NCBI RefSeq assembly: GCF_009848685.1
Contig: NZ_WXTX01000004.1
Location: 248,001 to 312,000 of the forward strand
Direction of reading: 5' to 3'
Length of the DNA: 64,000 bases
Source of the DNA: Andreprevotia sp. IGB-42
GTDB taxonomy: Bacteria > Pseudomonadota > Gammaproteobacteria > Burkholderiales > Chitinibacteraceae
In this document: in pieces, positions 54,310-63,472 of the stretch
Layout of the letters: each line of letters opens with the position of its first letter
Numbering within the stretch: position 1 is the stretch's first letter
The notes under the pieces: generated by a model
What the model saw: only the letters and a program-made list of their open reading frames with translations
Told to the model about the DNA's origin: nothing
Database searches by the model: none
Position numbers and translations under genes: made by a program

Positions 54310-54705
54310 ATGACTACCGAATTGACCCTGCTGGCCTGGAGCGTCGTGATCGGCGTGGTGCAACTGATGCTCGCCTCGCTGGCCATTCGCCGGCAAAACG
54401 GCCTGCAATGGGCGGTGAGCGCACGCGATGGCGAATCACGGCCACCGCAGGGCGTGGCCGGCCGCTTGCAGCGTGCCGAAGACAATCTGATGGAAACCTG
54501 GCCATTCTTTGCCGCGCTGGTGCTGATCGCCCATGTGGCCGGCCTCCATACCGGCACCATCCTGCTGGGCTGCCAGCTGTACGTGGCTGCGCGCGTGGTC
54601 TACCTGCCGCTGTATGCACTCGGCGTGCCGGTGCTGCGCTCGCTGGTGTGGATGGTGTCGTTCATCGGCCTGCTGATGGTGCTGTATGGTGTGCTGAGCT
54701 ACTGA
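54310..54705 (+). CDS. MAPEG-family membrane protein
   Basis: A 131-residue inner-membrane protein with four hydrophobic helices. The motifs GRLQRAEDNLMETWPFFAALVLIA and ARVVYLPLYALGVPVLRSLVW are typical of MAPEG proteins, a family that includes glutathione-dependent membrane enzymes. GAGGAG lies upstream of the ATG. It is probably co-transcribed with the flavoprotein. Activity not established. Confidence 0.88.
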   Translation: MTTELTLLAWSVVIGVVQLMLASLAIRRQNGLQWAVSARDGESRPPQGVAGRLQRAEDNLMETWPFFAALVLIAHVAGLHTGTILLGCQLYVAARVVYLPLYALGVPVLRSLVWMVSFIGLLMVLYGVLSY

Positions 54706-54787
54706 AACCCGCCAGGCTTGGCCGATGGGCAAGCTGCGGGCTGGTGAACCAATCCCGCGCCGCGTGGGTCTAGCCGTTCGGTATGTA

Positions 54788-54873
54788 ATCTGGTCGACGC
54801 GGTGATCTGGTCGACACGCATGCGGATCAGCCGCAAGCAGATCGAGCATCGCCGGATCGGCCATAGCCGGATC
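54788..54873. repeat. Short direct repeats upstream of 54899
   Basis: ATCTGGTCGAC occurs at 54788-54798 and 54805-54815 (17-base period), and GCCGGATC at 54851-54858 and 54866-54873 (15-base period). They lie in the 190-base gap before the hypothetical gene and could be operators or simple sequence drift. Confidence 0.4.
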
Positions 54874-54898
54874 AACGCTTTATGGACAGGAGGTGCCC

Positions 54899-55411
54899 AT
54901 GCTGCCCGCAAACCTGCAACAACTTGAAACCATACGCGATGAATGCAAGGCGATGGTGACGCGCCGCGCCGGCTGGTCGGCCGGTGCCGCGCTGGTGCCG
55001 ATTCCCGGTATCGACGTCGGCACCGATGTGGCCGTGCTGCTGCAGCTGATTCCCGCCATCAACCAGCGCTTCGGGCTGAGCCCGGCACAGCTGCGCGAGC
55101 TGGATCCGCAGATCGAAAAACTGGTGTGGGTGGGCATCAGCAGCGTGGGCAGCGAACTGGCCGGCCGCTGGATCAGCCGCAAGCTGGTACTGCGTATCCT
55201 GCAAAAAATGGGCGTTCGCGTGGCGACCAAATCGGTGGTGCGCTTCATCCCGTTGCTGGGGCAGGCGATTGCCGCCGGCATCAGCTTTGGCGCCATGAAA
55301 ATGGTGGGTAATGCGCATGTGGAGGATTGCTATCAGGTGGCCAAACGGGCATTGTTGGCAGCCCCGGCGGCGCTGTTGCCCGCGCCGGGAATGATAACCA
55401 ACGAGAGCTGA
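54899..55411 (+). CDS. Hypothetical protein (DUF697-like helical protein)
   Basis: A 170-residue protein with several hydrophobic helices: WSAGAALVPIPGIDVGTDVA, VAVLLQLIPAINQRFGLS and FIPLLGQAIAAGISFGAMKM. The repeated PxPGxD/PxxGQ pattern resembles DUF697/EcsC-like membrane-associated proteins. AGGAGG ends 5 bases before the ATG at 54899. Its stop is one base before the HAD gene start, so the two are an operon. Function unknown. Confidence 0.7.
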   Translation: MLPANLQQLETIRDECKAMVTRRAGWSAGAALVPIPGIDVGTDVAVLLQLIPAINQRFGLSPAQLRELDPQIEKLVWVGISSVGSELAGRWISRKLVLRILQKMGVRVATKSVVRFIPLLGQAIAAGISFGAMKMVGNAHVEDCYQVAKRALLAAPAALLPAPGMITNES

Positions 55412-55412
55412 C

Positions 55413-56045
55413 ATGCAAACGATCTCCGACCCCATCGTCGTTTTCGACCTGGGCGGTGTGTTGTTCGAATGGAACCCGGATTACCTGTTCCGCGAGCTGA
55501 TTCCCGATGAACAGCAACGCAAGTGGTTTCTGGGCGAAGTATGCAATGGCGACTGGAACCTGCAGCAGGATGCCGGCCGCAGCATTGCCGAGGCCAATGC
55601 ACTGCTGCATGCGCAGTATCCGGAACACGCGGCGCTGATCAGCGCGTTCTACGGCCGCTGGCCGGAAACCCTGCGCGGCACGCTGCCCGGGGGCATGGCG
55701 ATCTTCGAGGGCCTGGAGGCCGCCGGCGTGCCGCTGTATGCACTGACCAACTGGTCTGCGGAGACTTTTCCCTACGCGTGGGACAACTACCCGTTCATGC
55801 GGCGCTTCAAGGATGTGCTGGTATCCGGGCGTGAAAAGCTGATCAAGCCCGACCCGCGCATCTACGCGCTGATGCTGCAGCGCATCCGCCAGCATCATCC
55901 GCATGCGCAACCGGCGCAGCTGATCTTCATCGATGACGTGCAGAAGAACGTGCAGGGTGCACAAGCCTGCGGCTGGCATGCCATCCATCACACCGATCCG
56001 GCTGCAACCAAGGCACAATTGCAGGCTTGGAGCGTACTGCCATGA
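55413..56045 (+). CDS. HAD-family hydrolase
   Basis: A 210-residue HAD-superfamily phosphatase. Motif 1 is VVFDLGGVLFEW. The expected second Asp is a Gly (DLGG), as in the HAD-IA group that includes YihX-type sugar phosphatases. Motif 2 is YALTNWS, motif 3 Lys is in KLIKPDPRIY, and motif 4 is IFIDDVQKNVQGA. It overlaps the next gene by four bases (ATGA). Substrate unknown; a small phosphorylated metabolite is likely. Confidence 0.9.
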   Translation: MQTISDPIVVFDLGGVLFEWNPDYLFRELIPDEQQRKWFLGEVCNGDWNLQQDAGRSIAEANALLHAQYPEHAALISAFYGRWPETLRGTLPGGMAIFEGLEAAGVPLYALTNWSAETFPYAWDNYPFMRRFKDVLVSGREKLIKPDPRIYALMLQRIRQHHPHAQPAQLIFIDDVQKNVQGAQACGWHAIHHTDPAATKAQLQAWSVLP

Positions 56046-56326
56046 GCAGCAAACCCCGCGTGAGCATCCTGTATTGCACGCAATGCCAGTGGCTGTTGCG
56101 CTCGGCGTGGCTGGCGCAGGAACTCCTGTCCACATTCAGCGACGAACTGGCAGAAGTCGCACTGATGCCGGGCACAGGTGGCATTTTTGAAATCCGCTGC
56201 AATGATGTGCTGGTATGGGAGCGCAAACGCGATGGCGGATTTCCGGAAGCCAAGGAACTCAAGCAGCGGGTGCGTGATCAAATCGCCCCGGACAAGCCGT
56301 TAGGCCACAGTGACCGACAACCGTAA
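56042..56326 (+). CDS. SelT/SelW/SelH-family (Rdx) protein
   Basis: A 94-residue thioredoxin-like protein with the redox motif CTQC in SILYCTQCQWLLRSAW, followed by the typical LMPGTGGIFEIRCNDVLVWERKRDGGFPEAKELKQ (given here as adjoining parts). It is the Cys form; no selenocysteine codon is needed. The start overlaps the HAD stop, so the three genes 54899-56326 form one coupled unit. Probably a redox role; partner unknown. Confidence 0.9.
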   Translation: MSSKPRVSILYCTQCQWLLRSAWLAQELLSTFSDELAEVALMPGTGGIFEIRCNDVLVWERKRDGGFPEAKELKQRVRDQIAPDKPLGHSDRQP

Positions 56327-56363
56327 GAAACCGGTGTCAGCTTCGCTGTGTTAAGGTTGAACC

Positions 56364-56846
56364 ATGAAATCCCGTATCGTCGCCCTTCTTCCACTGCTGC
56401 TTGCTGCACCGCTGGCCCTTGCCGACATCTACAAATATGTGGATGACGAAGGCCGCGTCACGTTCTCGAATATCCCCATGCGCGGTGCGCAGCGCATCTA
56501 TACCGACCCGGCCCCGGCCGTGCCTGCACCGAAACCGCGCAGCAAGGGCGGCACCACCGAGCGGGTGAACGCGCCCTCGCCCGGCAACTTCCCCAAAGTA
56601 GATGCTGCCACGCAGAAAAGCCGCGATTCCAACCGCAAGCTCATCCTGCAGGAAGAACTCAATGCCGAGCAGCAGGCACTGGCCGACGCCCGCCGCGCGC
56701 TGGGCGACGCCGATGCCAACCGCACGCCGGAAGAACGCAGCAATATCAGCAAGTACACCGAACGGCTGGGCCGGCTGCGCGATGCTGTGGTCACGCACGA
56801 GAAAAATGTGACGGCGCTCACCAACGAGCTGGCGCGCGCCCGCTGA
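56364..56846 (+). CDS. DUF4124-domain exported protein
   Basis: A 160-residue protein: signal peptide (cut near ALA, about residue 20), the DUF4124 start DIYKYVDDEGRVTFSNIP, a Pro/Lys-rich linker, then a coiled-coil-like helix (ILQEELNAEQQALADARRAL to ALTNELARA). The family is common in beta- and gammaproteobacterial periplasms and has no known activity. It is probably in the operon with the SelW-like gene 37 bases upstream. Confidence 0.85.
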   Translation: MKSRIVALLPLLLAAPLALADIYKYVDDEGRVTFSNIPMRGAQRIYTDPAPAVPAPKPRSKGGTTERVNAPSPGNFPKVDAATQKSRDSNRKLILQEELNAEQQALADARRALGDADANRTPEERSNISKYTERLGRLRDAVVTHEKNVTALTNELARAR

Positions 56847-56943
56847 AACGGCCGCATGTTCGCTGCTTGCAGGTTAGCAAGCACACCCCGCTGCCCCAAT
56901 CCGTAGCCCGTAAACATCCGACGCGCCAAAGTGCCGCCATAAT

Positions 56944-56960
56944 GGCACCGTATTGGTGCA
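56944..56960 (+). promoter_or_regulatory. NtrC binding site upstream of ntrB
   Basis: GGCACC-GTATT-GGTGCA matches the NtrC dyad at all but the first base, like the glnA site. It lies about 140 bases before ntrB and fits autoregulation by NtrC. No properly spaced sigma-54 element follows, so it may repress. Confidence 0.7.
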
Positions 56961-57096
56961 AAACTTCGCTACCATGACCTGATCATGCCGTGCATCGTGT
57001 GCGGCAATGGCACCCGGCCTTGCCCGGCGGCGCTTTGCAGCGGCTGGCCTGCTAATTGCTTGGTCGTGCCCAGATGCATACAGGTGGTAGCGCCCG

Positions 57097-58176
57097 ATGA
57101 AATACCCTCCCCCATCCCCGTTCTTCTCCGGACTGGATTTCCTGGACACCGCCATCATCGCGGTCAGGAAAAACGGCGAAGTTGCGTACTTCAACCCCGC
57201 CGCAGCCGATCTGCTCGGCCTCAAGGAAGAAGAGCTGGGGTTGACGCTGTCTGCGTGCCTGGCGCCGGAAAGCCCGCTGGTACAGGCGGCGATCACCGCG
57301 CTGAATGAGAACATCAGCATCACCGAGCACGAACTGCTGCTGAACTCGGCGCATGGCGAAATCTATGTGTCGATGAGCGCCAGCCCGATCGAATCGCCGG
57401 AGGCCGATGCGCTGCTGGAAGTACGGCAGATCGACCAGCAACGCCGCATTGCCAACGAAGAGCGGCTGCAGGCACAGCAGCAGGCCAACCGCGAGCTGAT
57501 CCGCAACCTGGCACACGAGATCAAGAACCCGCTGGGTGGCATCCGCGGCGCCGCGCAACTGCTGTCGAGCGAACTGGCCGATCCGCAGCTCAAGGAATAC
57601 ACGCAGGTCATCATCGAGGAATCGCAGCGGCTGCAAGGCCTGCTGGACCGGCTGCTGACGCCGCACCGCTTGCCCAAGCTCTCCGAGCTGAGCATCCACG
57701 AGGTGCTGGAGCGCGTGCGCAGCCTGGTGCTGGCCGAAACCCCGAACGGCCTGGCGGTGCGCCGCGATTACGATACCAGCCTGCCCGGCCTGATCGGCGA
57801 CCGCGAACAACTGATACAGGCCACGCTCAATATCGTGCGCAACGCTGTGCAGGCGATGTCCGGCATTGGCGAGGTGATCCTGAAAACCCGCATCACGCGG
57901 CAGGCCACGCTCAACCGCAAGCGCTTCCCGCTGGCGATCATGGTGCAGATCATCGACAACGGCCCCGGCATTCCGGATGCGCTGAAGGAAACGCTGTTCT
58001 ACCCGCTGGTATCGGGCCGCCCGGGCGGCACCGGCATCGGCCTGCACCTGGCGCACACCTATATCAGCCAGCACCACGGCGCGATCGAGTTCGACAGCCG
58101 ACCTGGCTACACCTGTTTCACATTGATCCTGCCGCTTAACGGCTGGCAAACCAACCTTGTACCGGAGAAAGCATGA
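57097..58176 (+). CDS. glnL: Nitrogen regulation sensor kinase/phosphatase NtrB
   Basis: A 359-residue soluble kinase: PAS domain (about 10-115, GLDFLDTAIIAVRKNGEVAY), HisKA with His140 in LIRNLAHEIKNPLGGIRGAAQLL (shown as overlapping parts), and HATPase (NIVRNAVQAM, DNGPGIPDALKE, GGTGIGLHLAHTYISQHHG). It receives nitrogen status through PII (GlnB) and sets NtrC phosphorylation. The stop overlaps the ntrC ATG (ATGA). Confidence 0.95.
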   Translation: MKYPPPSPFFSGLDFLDTAIIAVRKNGEVAYFNPAAADLLGLKEEELGLTLSACLAPESPLVQAAITALNENISITEHELLLNSAHGEIYVSMSASPIESPEADALLEVRQIDQQRRIANEERLQAQQQANRELIRNLAHEIKNPLGGIRGAAQLLSSELADPQLKEYTQVIIEESQRLQGLLDRLLTPHRLPKLSELSIHEVLERVRSLVLAETPNGLAVRRDYDTSLPGLIGDREQLIQATLNIVRNAVQAMSGIGEVILKTRITRQATLNRKRFPLAIMVQIIDNGPGIPDALKETLFYPLVSGRPGGTGIGLHLAHTYISQHHGAIEFDSRPGYTCFTLILPLNGWQTNLVPEKA

Positions 58177-59573
58177 GCAACGTCTGGGTCATCGACGACG
58201 ACCGTTCCATCCGCTGGGTTTTCGAGAAAGTCCTCGCCCGCGAGGGCATTGCGCACAGCACGTTTTCCTCCGCCACCGAAGCACTGGAGCGGCTGCGCCG
58301 CGAAACCCCGGCAGCCGTGGTGTGTGATATCCGCATGCCCGGTGAATCGGGCCTGACCTTCCTCGAGCTGGTGAAGGCCGAGCACCCCAGCCTGCCGGTG
58401 ATCATCATGACCGCGCATTCCGATCTGGAAAGCGCGGTGGCTGCCTTCCAGGGCGGCGCGTTCGAATACCTGCCCAAGCCGTTCGATGTCGACCAGGCGG
58501 TGGCACTGGTACAGCGTGCACTGGCCGAAGGCCAGCGCCAGCATGCGGAGGAAGTGCCGGCAGTCGATACCCCGGACATCCTCGGCCAGGCACCGGCGAT
58601 GCAGGACGTGTTCCGCGCCATTGGCCGGCTGTCGCAATCGTCTGCCACGGTGATGATCACCGGTGAATCGGGCAGCGGCAAGGAGCTGGTGGCACGCGCT
58701 TTGCACCGCCACAGCCCGCGCAGCGCCAAACCGTTCATTGCCATCAATACCGCTGCCATCCCCAAGGATTTGCTGGAATCGGAGCTGTTCGGCCACGAGC
58801 GCGGCTCGTTCACCGGTGCCGAGGCGCGCCGCCAGGGGCGTTTCGAGCAGGCCGAGGGCGGCACGCTGTTCCTCGATGAAATCGGCGACATGCCGGCCGA
58901 CCTGCAAACCCGGTTGCTGCGCGTGCTCTCGGATGGCTTCTACTACCGCGTGGGCGGCCACCAGCCAATCCGCGCCAATGTGCGCGTGATTGCCGCCACG
59001 CACCAGAATCTGGAAGAGCATGTAAAGTTGGGGCGCTTCCGTGAAGACCTGTTCCACCGGCTGAATGTGATCCGGCTGCGGCTGCCGGCATTGCGCGAAC
59101 GCCCGCAGGATATCCCGCTGCTGGCTCGGCATTTCCTGCAGCGTAGCGCCGTGGAGCTGGGGGTGGAATCCAAGCGCTTGTCTGACGATGCGATGAGCAA
59201 GCTCACCGCCTTCCCGTTTCCGGGCAATGTGCGCCAGCTGGAAAACCTCTGTCACTGGATGACGGTGATGGCGCCGGGCGCAGTGGTGGAAGCCAATGAC
59301 CTGCCACCGGAAGTGAGCGAGAGCGCACAACCCGGCGCATTGCCGCTGGCATTCGGTGACTGGCGCGCGGCACTCGCTGAGGAAATCGGCAGCCGGCTGG
59401 CACGGGGCGAGCTGCGCGTGCTGGACGAAATCATGCCGGATTTCGAGCGCACGGTGATCGAGCGCGCGCTGGCGCATACCGGCGGCAAGCGCATCGAAGC
59501 GGCCGAATTGCTGGGCTGGGGCCGCAATACGCTGACGCGCAAAATCCAGGAGCTGGGGATGGATAACCGCTAA
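58173..59573 (+). CDS. glnG: Nitrogen regulator NtrC, sigma-54 activator
   Basis: A 466-residue activator: receiver domain (phospho-acceptor Asp52 in VVCDIRMPGESG), AAA+ domain with Walker A GESGSGKELVARAL, the sigma-54 contact loop GSFTGA (usual GAFTGA), Walker B GGTLFLDEIGDM and RVIAATHQNLEE, and a C-terminal Fis-type helix-turn-helix (AAELLGWGRNTLTRKIQEL). It should bind the dyads at 48187 and 56944. It is coupled to ntrB by overlap. Confidence 0.96.
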   Translation: MSNVWVIDDDRSIRWVFEKVLAREGIAHSTFSSATEALERLRRETPAAVVCDIRMPGESGLTFLELVKAEHPSLPVIIMTAHSDLESAVAAFQGGAFEYLPKPFDVDQAVALVQRALAEGQRQHAEEVPAVDTPDILGQAPAMQDVFRAIGRLSQSSATVMITGESGSGKELVARALHRHSPRSAKPFIAINTAAIPKDLLESELFGHERGSFTGAEARRQGRFEQAEGGTLFLDEIGDMPADLQTRLLRVLSDGFYYRVGGHQPIRANVRVIAATHQNLEEHVKLGRFREDLFHRLNVIRLRLPALRERPQDIPLLARHFLQRSAVELGVESKRLSDDAMSKLTAFPFPGNVRQLENLCHWMTVMAPGAVVEANDLPPEVSESAQPGALPLAFGDWRAALAEEIGSRLARGELRVLDEIMPDFERTVIERALAHTGGKRIEAAELLGWGRNTLTRKIQELGMDNR

Positions 59574-59725
59574 GTACCCACCCGCTGCGACCGTGACACA
59601 CTGTAACCCGACAGCACTGTAGGTTTTATTGCGTTTCCGGGCACAGTTGTTAGACTGGGCTTGTCAGCGTGCATTGCAGCATGGCTGGCAAGCCCCGTCC
59701 ATTGCCCCGGAATACTGAAGCCACC

Positions 59726-60025
59726 ATGCAAGCCACACTGACTGTGAACGACGGCCGCGCACTGATCGAACTGGAAGGCAACTTCACCTACGAAGCGCAC
59801 CGCGAGTTCAAGCAGACCACCACCAACGCCATTGCCGCGCCGGGCATCACGCTGATCGAAATCGATTTCGACAAGGTCGGTTACATGGATTCGGCCGCGC
59901 TGGGCATGCTGTTGCTGTTGAACGAGCGCGCTGCCGGCCGCAAGGTGGTGCTGACCAACTGCCGTGGCACGGTGCGTACCGTGCTCGACATTGCCAACTT
60001 CAGCAAGATTTTCGAGATCCGCTGA
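59726..60025 (+). CDS. STAS-domain protein (anti-sigma-factor antagonist type)
   Basis: A 99-residue single STAS domain with the phosphorylatable Ser in VGYMDSAALGMLLLLNE and RTVLDIANFSKIFEI. No partner kinase or phosphatase gene is adjacent; in related bacteria such proteins pair with HATPase anti-sigma-like kinases encoded elsewhere. I took the ATG at 59726 (MQATLTVND), since upstream codons give a Pro/Arg-rich tail overlapping untranslated sequence. A strong terminator follows. Confidence 0.85.
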   Translation: MQATLTVNDGRALIELEGNFTYEAHREFKQTTTNAIAAPGITLIEIDFDKVGYMDSAALGMLLLLNERAAGRKVVLTNCRGTVRTVLDIANFSKIFEIR

Positions 60026-60043
60026 GCGCGCCAGTGGCAAGCA

Positions 60044-60076
60044 AAAGGCCAGTCATTGCGACTGGCCTTTGTTTTT
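60044..60076. terminator. Terminator between the STAS gene and ubiB
   Basis: AAAGGCCAGTC and GACTGGCCTTT form a perfect 11-bp stem with a 5-base loop, followed by GTTTTT. The A-rich left side lets it act on the minus strand as well, where ubiB ends. Confidence 0.92.
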
Positions 60077-60107
60077 GATGCATGGCCCTACGCGAGCAGT
60101 AGCCGGA

Positions 60108-61637
60108 TCAACGCCACCACAGCGTGGCCAGCAAGCCCGCCAGCAGCGCAGCAATGGCCGCCAGCAGCCAGTTGCGCTTCTTCTGCTCCCACATCAGCCC
60201 GCGGTAGCCGTACACCAGCAGCTCGGTGGGGTTCTGGCGCGTCAGCTCGGCCAGCTGCCGTGGCAATACCGGCAGCAGCGCCGCCCATTGCGGTGCTTCG
60301 CGCTTGAGGTTGCGCCACATGGCGCGCCAGCCGATCTGCTCGTTCATCCAGCGCTCCAGGAACGGCTTGGCGGTTTGCCACAGGTCCAGGTCGGGATCGA
60401 GCTGGCGGCCCAGCCCCTCGATATTGAGCAAGGTTTTCTGCAACAGCACCAGCTGCGGCTGGATTTCGATATTGAAGCGGCGGCTGGTTTCAAACAGCCG
60501 CAGCAATACCTGCCCGAAGGAAATCTGCGAGATCGGCTTGTCGAAAATGGGCTCACAGGCGGTGCGGATGGCCGCTTCCAGCTCTTCGGCGCGCGTCTCC
60601 TTGGGCACCCAGCCCGATTCGATGTGCGCGGTGGCCACACGGTGGTAATCGCGGTTGAAGAACGCCAGGAAATTGATTGCCAGATACTGCTTGTCTTTCT
60701 CGGACAGCGAGCCGACGATGCCGAAATCGAGCGCGATATAGCGGTTGTCGGCCGCCACGAAGATATTGCCCGGATGCATGTCGGCATGGAAAAAGCCATC
60801 GCGGAACACCTGCGTGAAGAAGATTTCCACGCCGTAGCGGCTGAGTTTCTTCAGGTCGATGCCTGCGGCGCGCAGCTCATCGATGCGGCTGATCGGCGTG
60901 CCGTCCATCCATTCCAGCGTCAGCACTTCGCGGCTGGTCCAGTCGTAGAACACTTCCGGAACCAGCAACTGATCGGAGTTGAGGAAATTGCGCCGCAACT
61001 GGCTGGCATTGCCGGCCTCGATCATCAGGTCCAGCTCATCGTGCAGGTATTTGTCGAACTCGGCCACCACCTCGCGCGGCTTCAGGCGCTTGCCGTCGGC
61101 AAACAGCTTTTCCACCAGTGCGGCCATCACGCGCATCAGCGCCAGATCGGATTCGATCACCGCCAGAATATCCGGGCGCAGCACCTTCACCGCCACGCTG
61201 CGGCCACCGTGTACACCATCATCGTGCAGGCGCGCCTTGTGCACCTGCGCAATCGATGCCGATGCTACCGGCACCCGGTCAAACTCGGCATACAGCTCGG
61301 CCAGCGGCTTGCCGAGGCCGCGTTCGATCACCGCGACCGCAATCTCTGCCGGGAAGGGTGGCACCCGGTCCTGCAGGTGCGCCAGCTCATCAGCAATATC
61401 GAGCGGCAGCAGATCACGCCGCGTCGACAGCACCTGGCCGAACTTGACGAAGATCGGCCCCAGGTCTTCCAGCGCCAACCGCAGCCGCTCGCCGCGCGGA
61501 CGGCTGAGCGTGCGCCAGAAGAACAGCGCGTCCAGTACCCGGCGCAGCCCGTGCACGCGCTCGTGGCCGAGCAGAAATTCATCCAGCCCGTAGTGCACGA
61601 CGACACGGGCAATTTTAAACAGACGGAACAGGCGCAT
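60108..61637 (-). CDS. ubiB: Ubiquinone biosynthesis kinase-like protein UbiB
   Basis: A 509-residue atypical kinase/ATPase of the ABC1/ADCK family needed for ubiquinone synthesis. The KxGQ motif is in [15 protein letters not shown], the nucleotide loop in [10 protein letters not shown], and catalytic segments in [13 protein letters not shown] and ALDFGIVGS. Two hydrophobic C-terminal helices (about 470-508) anchor it to the membrane. Its ATG overlaps the ubiJ stop by one base. Confidence 0.96.
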   Translation of the reverse strand: MRLFRLFKIARVVVHYGLDEFLLGHERVHGLRRVLDALFFWRTLSRPRGERLRLALEDLGPIFVKFGQVLSTRRDLLPLDIADELAHLQDRVPPFPAEIAVAVIERGLGKPLAELYAEFDRVPVASASIAQVHKARLHDDGVHGGRSVAVKVLRPDILAVIESDLALMRVMAALVEKLFADGKRLKPREVVAEFDKYLHDELDLMIEAGNASQLRRNFLNSDQLLVPEVFYDWTSREVLTLEWMDGTPISRIDELRAAGIDLKKLSRYGVEIFFTQVFRDGFFHADMHPGNIFVAADNRYIALDFGIVGSLSEKDKQYLAINFLAFFNRDYHRVATAHIESGWVPKETRAEELEAAIRTACEPIFDKPISQISFGQVLLRLFETSRRFNIEIQPQLVLLQKTLLNIEGLGRQLDPDLDLWQTAKPFLERWMNEQIGWRAMWRNLKREAPQWAALLPVLPRQLAELTRQNPTELLVYGYRGLMWEQKKRNWLLAAIAALLAGLLATLWWR

Positions 61638-62203
61638 CAGGCGGTTTTCTGGGTAAGGAGGGCGAGGCGCTGTTCCAGCCTGGCCAGATCGTCGCGCAGG
61701 GTATCGACCCCGGCGCAGTAGCGCTCGACATCGGCTTTGTTGGCAAGCAGTGGCGCTTCATCGCGCCAGTACTCAACCAGGTGCACCAGCATGCGCGAGC
61801 CGATGGCAGCGGGTATGCCCCCCACCTTGCCGGCCAGCCATACCAGCCGCTGCGCGGCCACGTCGCCCACCAGTTGCGACAGCTCCTCGGCCGCATCCCA
61901 GCGCACCTGGCCCAGCACACGGCCGATGCCGGCAGCCAGCTCGGCATCGCCGGTGATCTGCAATTGCTTTTGCGCGGCCACGCGATCGAACGCGAAGGTC
62001 ATGAAAAACGCCAGCGGCAGCGTGAGCGTGGCTTCGGATACTACGTCGGCGGCGGCGGCCTGCCAGCGGCCATCGTCGCCGATGGTGAGCGTCGCAGCCA
62101 GCGCCGGGAACACCAGGCGCAAGGTGCGCCCGCGATAGCCGGCCAGCTCGCTGCGGGCGGCAGCGTCGGCATCGAACAAGTGGTTGAGCAGTCTGACCAG
62201 CAT
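61637..62203 (-). CDS. ubiJ: Ubiquinone biosynthesis accessory factor UbiJ (SCP2-like)
   Basis: A 188-residue protein with an N-terminal SCP2-like lipid-binding fold ([36 protein letters not shown]) and C-terminal helices ([17 protein letters not shown]). In E. coli UbiJ binds ubiquinone intermediates in the Ubi complex. The order ubiE-ubiJ-ubiB matches E. coli and supports the call more strongly than sequence alone. Confidence 0.92.
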   Translation of the reverse strand: MLVRLLNHLFDADAAARSELAGYRGRTLRLVFPALAATLTIGDDGRWQAAAADVVSEATLTLPLAFFMTFAFDRVAAQKQLQITGDAELAAGIGRVLGQVRWDAAEELSQLVGDVAAQRLVWLAGKVGGIPAAIGSRMLVHLVEYWRDEAPLLANKADVERYCAGVDTLRDDLARLEQRLALLTQKTA

Positions 62204-62214
62204 GGTGATCGCCC

Positions 62215-62946
62215 TCAGGCCTTGATACCCTTGTGCAGCGCCACCACACCGGCGCTCATGTTGTGGAAATCGGCGCGGATGAAACCGGCGTCCAGCATCA
62301 TCTGCTTGAGGGTCTCCTGATCCGGATGCATGCGGATCGACTCGGCCAGGTACTGATAGGAGTCGGCATCGTTGGCCACCAGCTTGCCCATGAACGGCAG
62401 CAGCTTGAACGAATACAGGTCATACGCGGGCTTGAGCGGCGTCCACACCTTGGAGAACTCCAACACCAGCAGGCGGCCACCAGGCTTGAGCACGCGATGC
62501 ATTTCCTTCAGCGCCGCATCCTTGTGCGTCATGTTGCGCAGGCCAAACGCCACCGACACGATATCGAAGTAGTTGTCCGGGAATGGCAGCTTTTCGGCAT
62601 CGCATTGCGCGACCGGCGTAGCGATGCCCTTGTCCAGCAGGCGGTCACGGCCTACACCCAGCATCGAGCTGTTGATATCGGTCAACCACACCTGGCCGGT
62701 CTTGCCGACCTTTTTCGCAAATGCCTTGGAAAGGTCGCCGGTGCCGCCGGCAATGTCGAGCACCTTGTCGCCCGGGCGGGCGCCACTGGTCTCGATGGTG
62801 AAGAACTTCCATGCGCGATGCAGGCCCGCGCTCATCAGGTCGTTCATCACATCGTACTTCTGCGCGACGGAATGGAAGACCTCGGCCACTTTCTGGGCCT
62901 TGTCTGTTTCGTTGACGGTCTTGAAGCCGAAATGGGTATCGGACAT
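62215..62946 (-). CDS. ubiE: Ubiquinone/menaquinone C-methyltransferase UbiE
   Basis: A 243-residue SAM-dependent methyltransferase of ubiquinone synthesis. The motifs [59 protein letters not shown] and [20 protein letters not shown] are characteristic. AAGGAA precedes the ATG. The gene is first in the ubiE-ubiJ-ubiB run, 11 bases after the DUF971 gene. Confidence 0.97.
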   Translation of the reverse strand: MSDTHFGFKTVNETDKAQKVAEVFHSVAQKYDVMNDLMSAGLHRAWKFFTIETSGARPGDKVLDIAGGTGDLSKAFAKKVGKTGQVWLTDINSSMLGVGRDRLLDKGIATPVAQCDAEKLPFPDNYFDIVSVAFGLRNMTHKDAALKEMHRVLKPGGRLLVLEFSKVWTPLKPAYDLYSFKLLPFMGKLVANDADSYQYLAESIRMHPDQETLKQMMLDAGFIRADFHNMSAGVVALHKGIKA

Positions 62947-62957
62947 GGGTTTCCTTG

Positions 62958-63329
62958 TCAGTCGCGTGTGGCGCCGGCCGCAGCCAGCCGTTGCAGATAA
63001 TCCTGCCAGCGGGCCGCCTGATCGCGCCCCAGTTCGTACAGGTAATCCCAGGAATACAGGCCGGAATCGTGGCCGTCGTCGAACACCAGTTTCACCGCGT
63101 AATGGCCCACCTGGATCACATCGACGACGCCGACGTTCTTCTTGCCCACCTGCAGCACCCCGGGGCCGATACCGTGGCCGCGTACTTCGGCCGACGGCGA
63201 AAAGACCCGCAGGTACTCACACGGCAGACTGAAACGGCTACCGTCGTCGAAGGCTATTTCGAGCACACGCGAAATTTGATGTAACTGTATTTCAACGGGC
63301 AGCGGCGTCGCCGCATTCAAGCCAGCCAT
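62958..63329 (-). CDS. DUF971 (GBBH-like N-terminal domain) protein
   Basis: A 123-residue protein with the segments [39 protein letters not shown] and [20 protein letters not shown], as in DUF971, which matches the N-terminal domain of gamma-butyrobetaine hydroxylase. The DUF971 gene commonly precedes ubiE in beta- and gammaproteobacteria, and the 11-base gap here implies one operon. A role in iron-sulfur or quinone metabolism has been suggested for the family but is not shown by this sequence. Confidence 0.9.
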   Translation of the reverse strand: MAGLNAATPLPVEIQLHQISRVLEIAFDDGSRFSLPCEYLRVFSPSAEVRGHGIGPGVLQVGKKNVGVVDVIQVGHYAVKLVFDDGHDSGLYSWDYLYELGRDQAARWQDYLQRLAAAGATRD

Positions 63330-63410
63330 GGTTTTCCGGGGATTTTTGTATGAAGACGAATGATAACGCGCGCAGGCAACTGCCGGATACCTCGGCACCA
63401 ATACGACGAC

Positions 63411-63428
63411 TTGTCATATTAGGTTCAC
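63411..63428 (+). promoter_or_regulatory. Possible Pho box upstream of phoB
   Basis: TTGTCAT and GGTTCAC are 11 bases apart, as in the tandem CTGTCAT half-sites bound by PhoB. The first half matches six of seven bases, the second only four. It lies about 45 bases before the phoB ATG and would fit autoregulation. Confidence 0.4.
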
Positions 63429-63472
63429 AATAGGGTACTAATCTCGCAACAAATCCAAATTGTGAGCCCGCC

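Noticed and set aside
57007-57023. A sigma-54-like sequence TGGCAC...TTGC before ntrB.
   Set aside because: GG and GC are 11 rather than 10 bases apart; sigma-54 holoenzyme is strict about this spacing.
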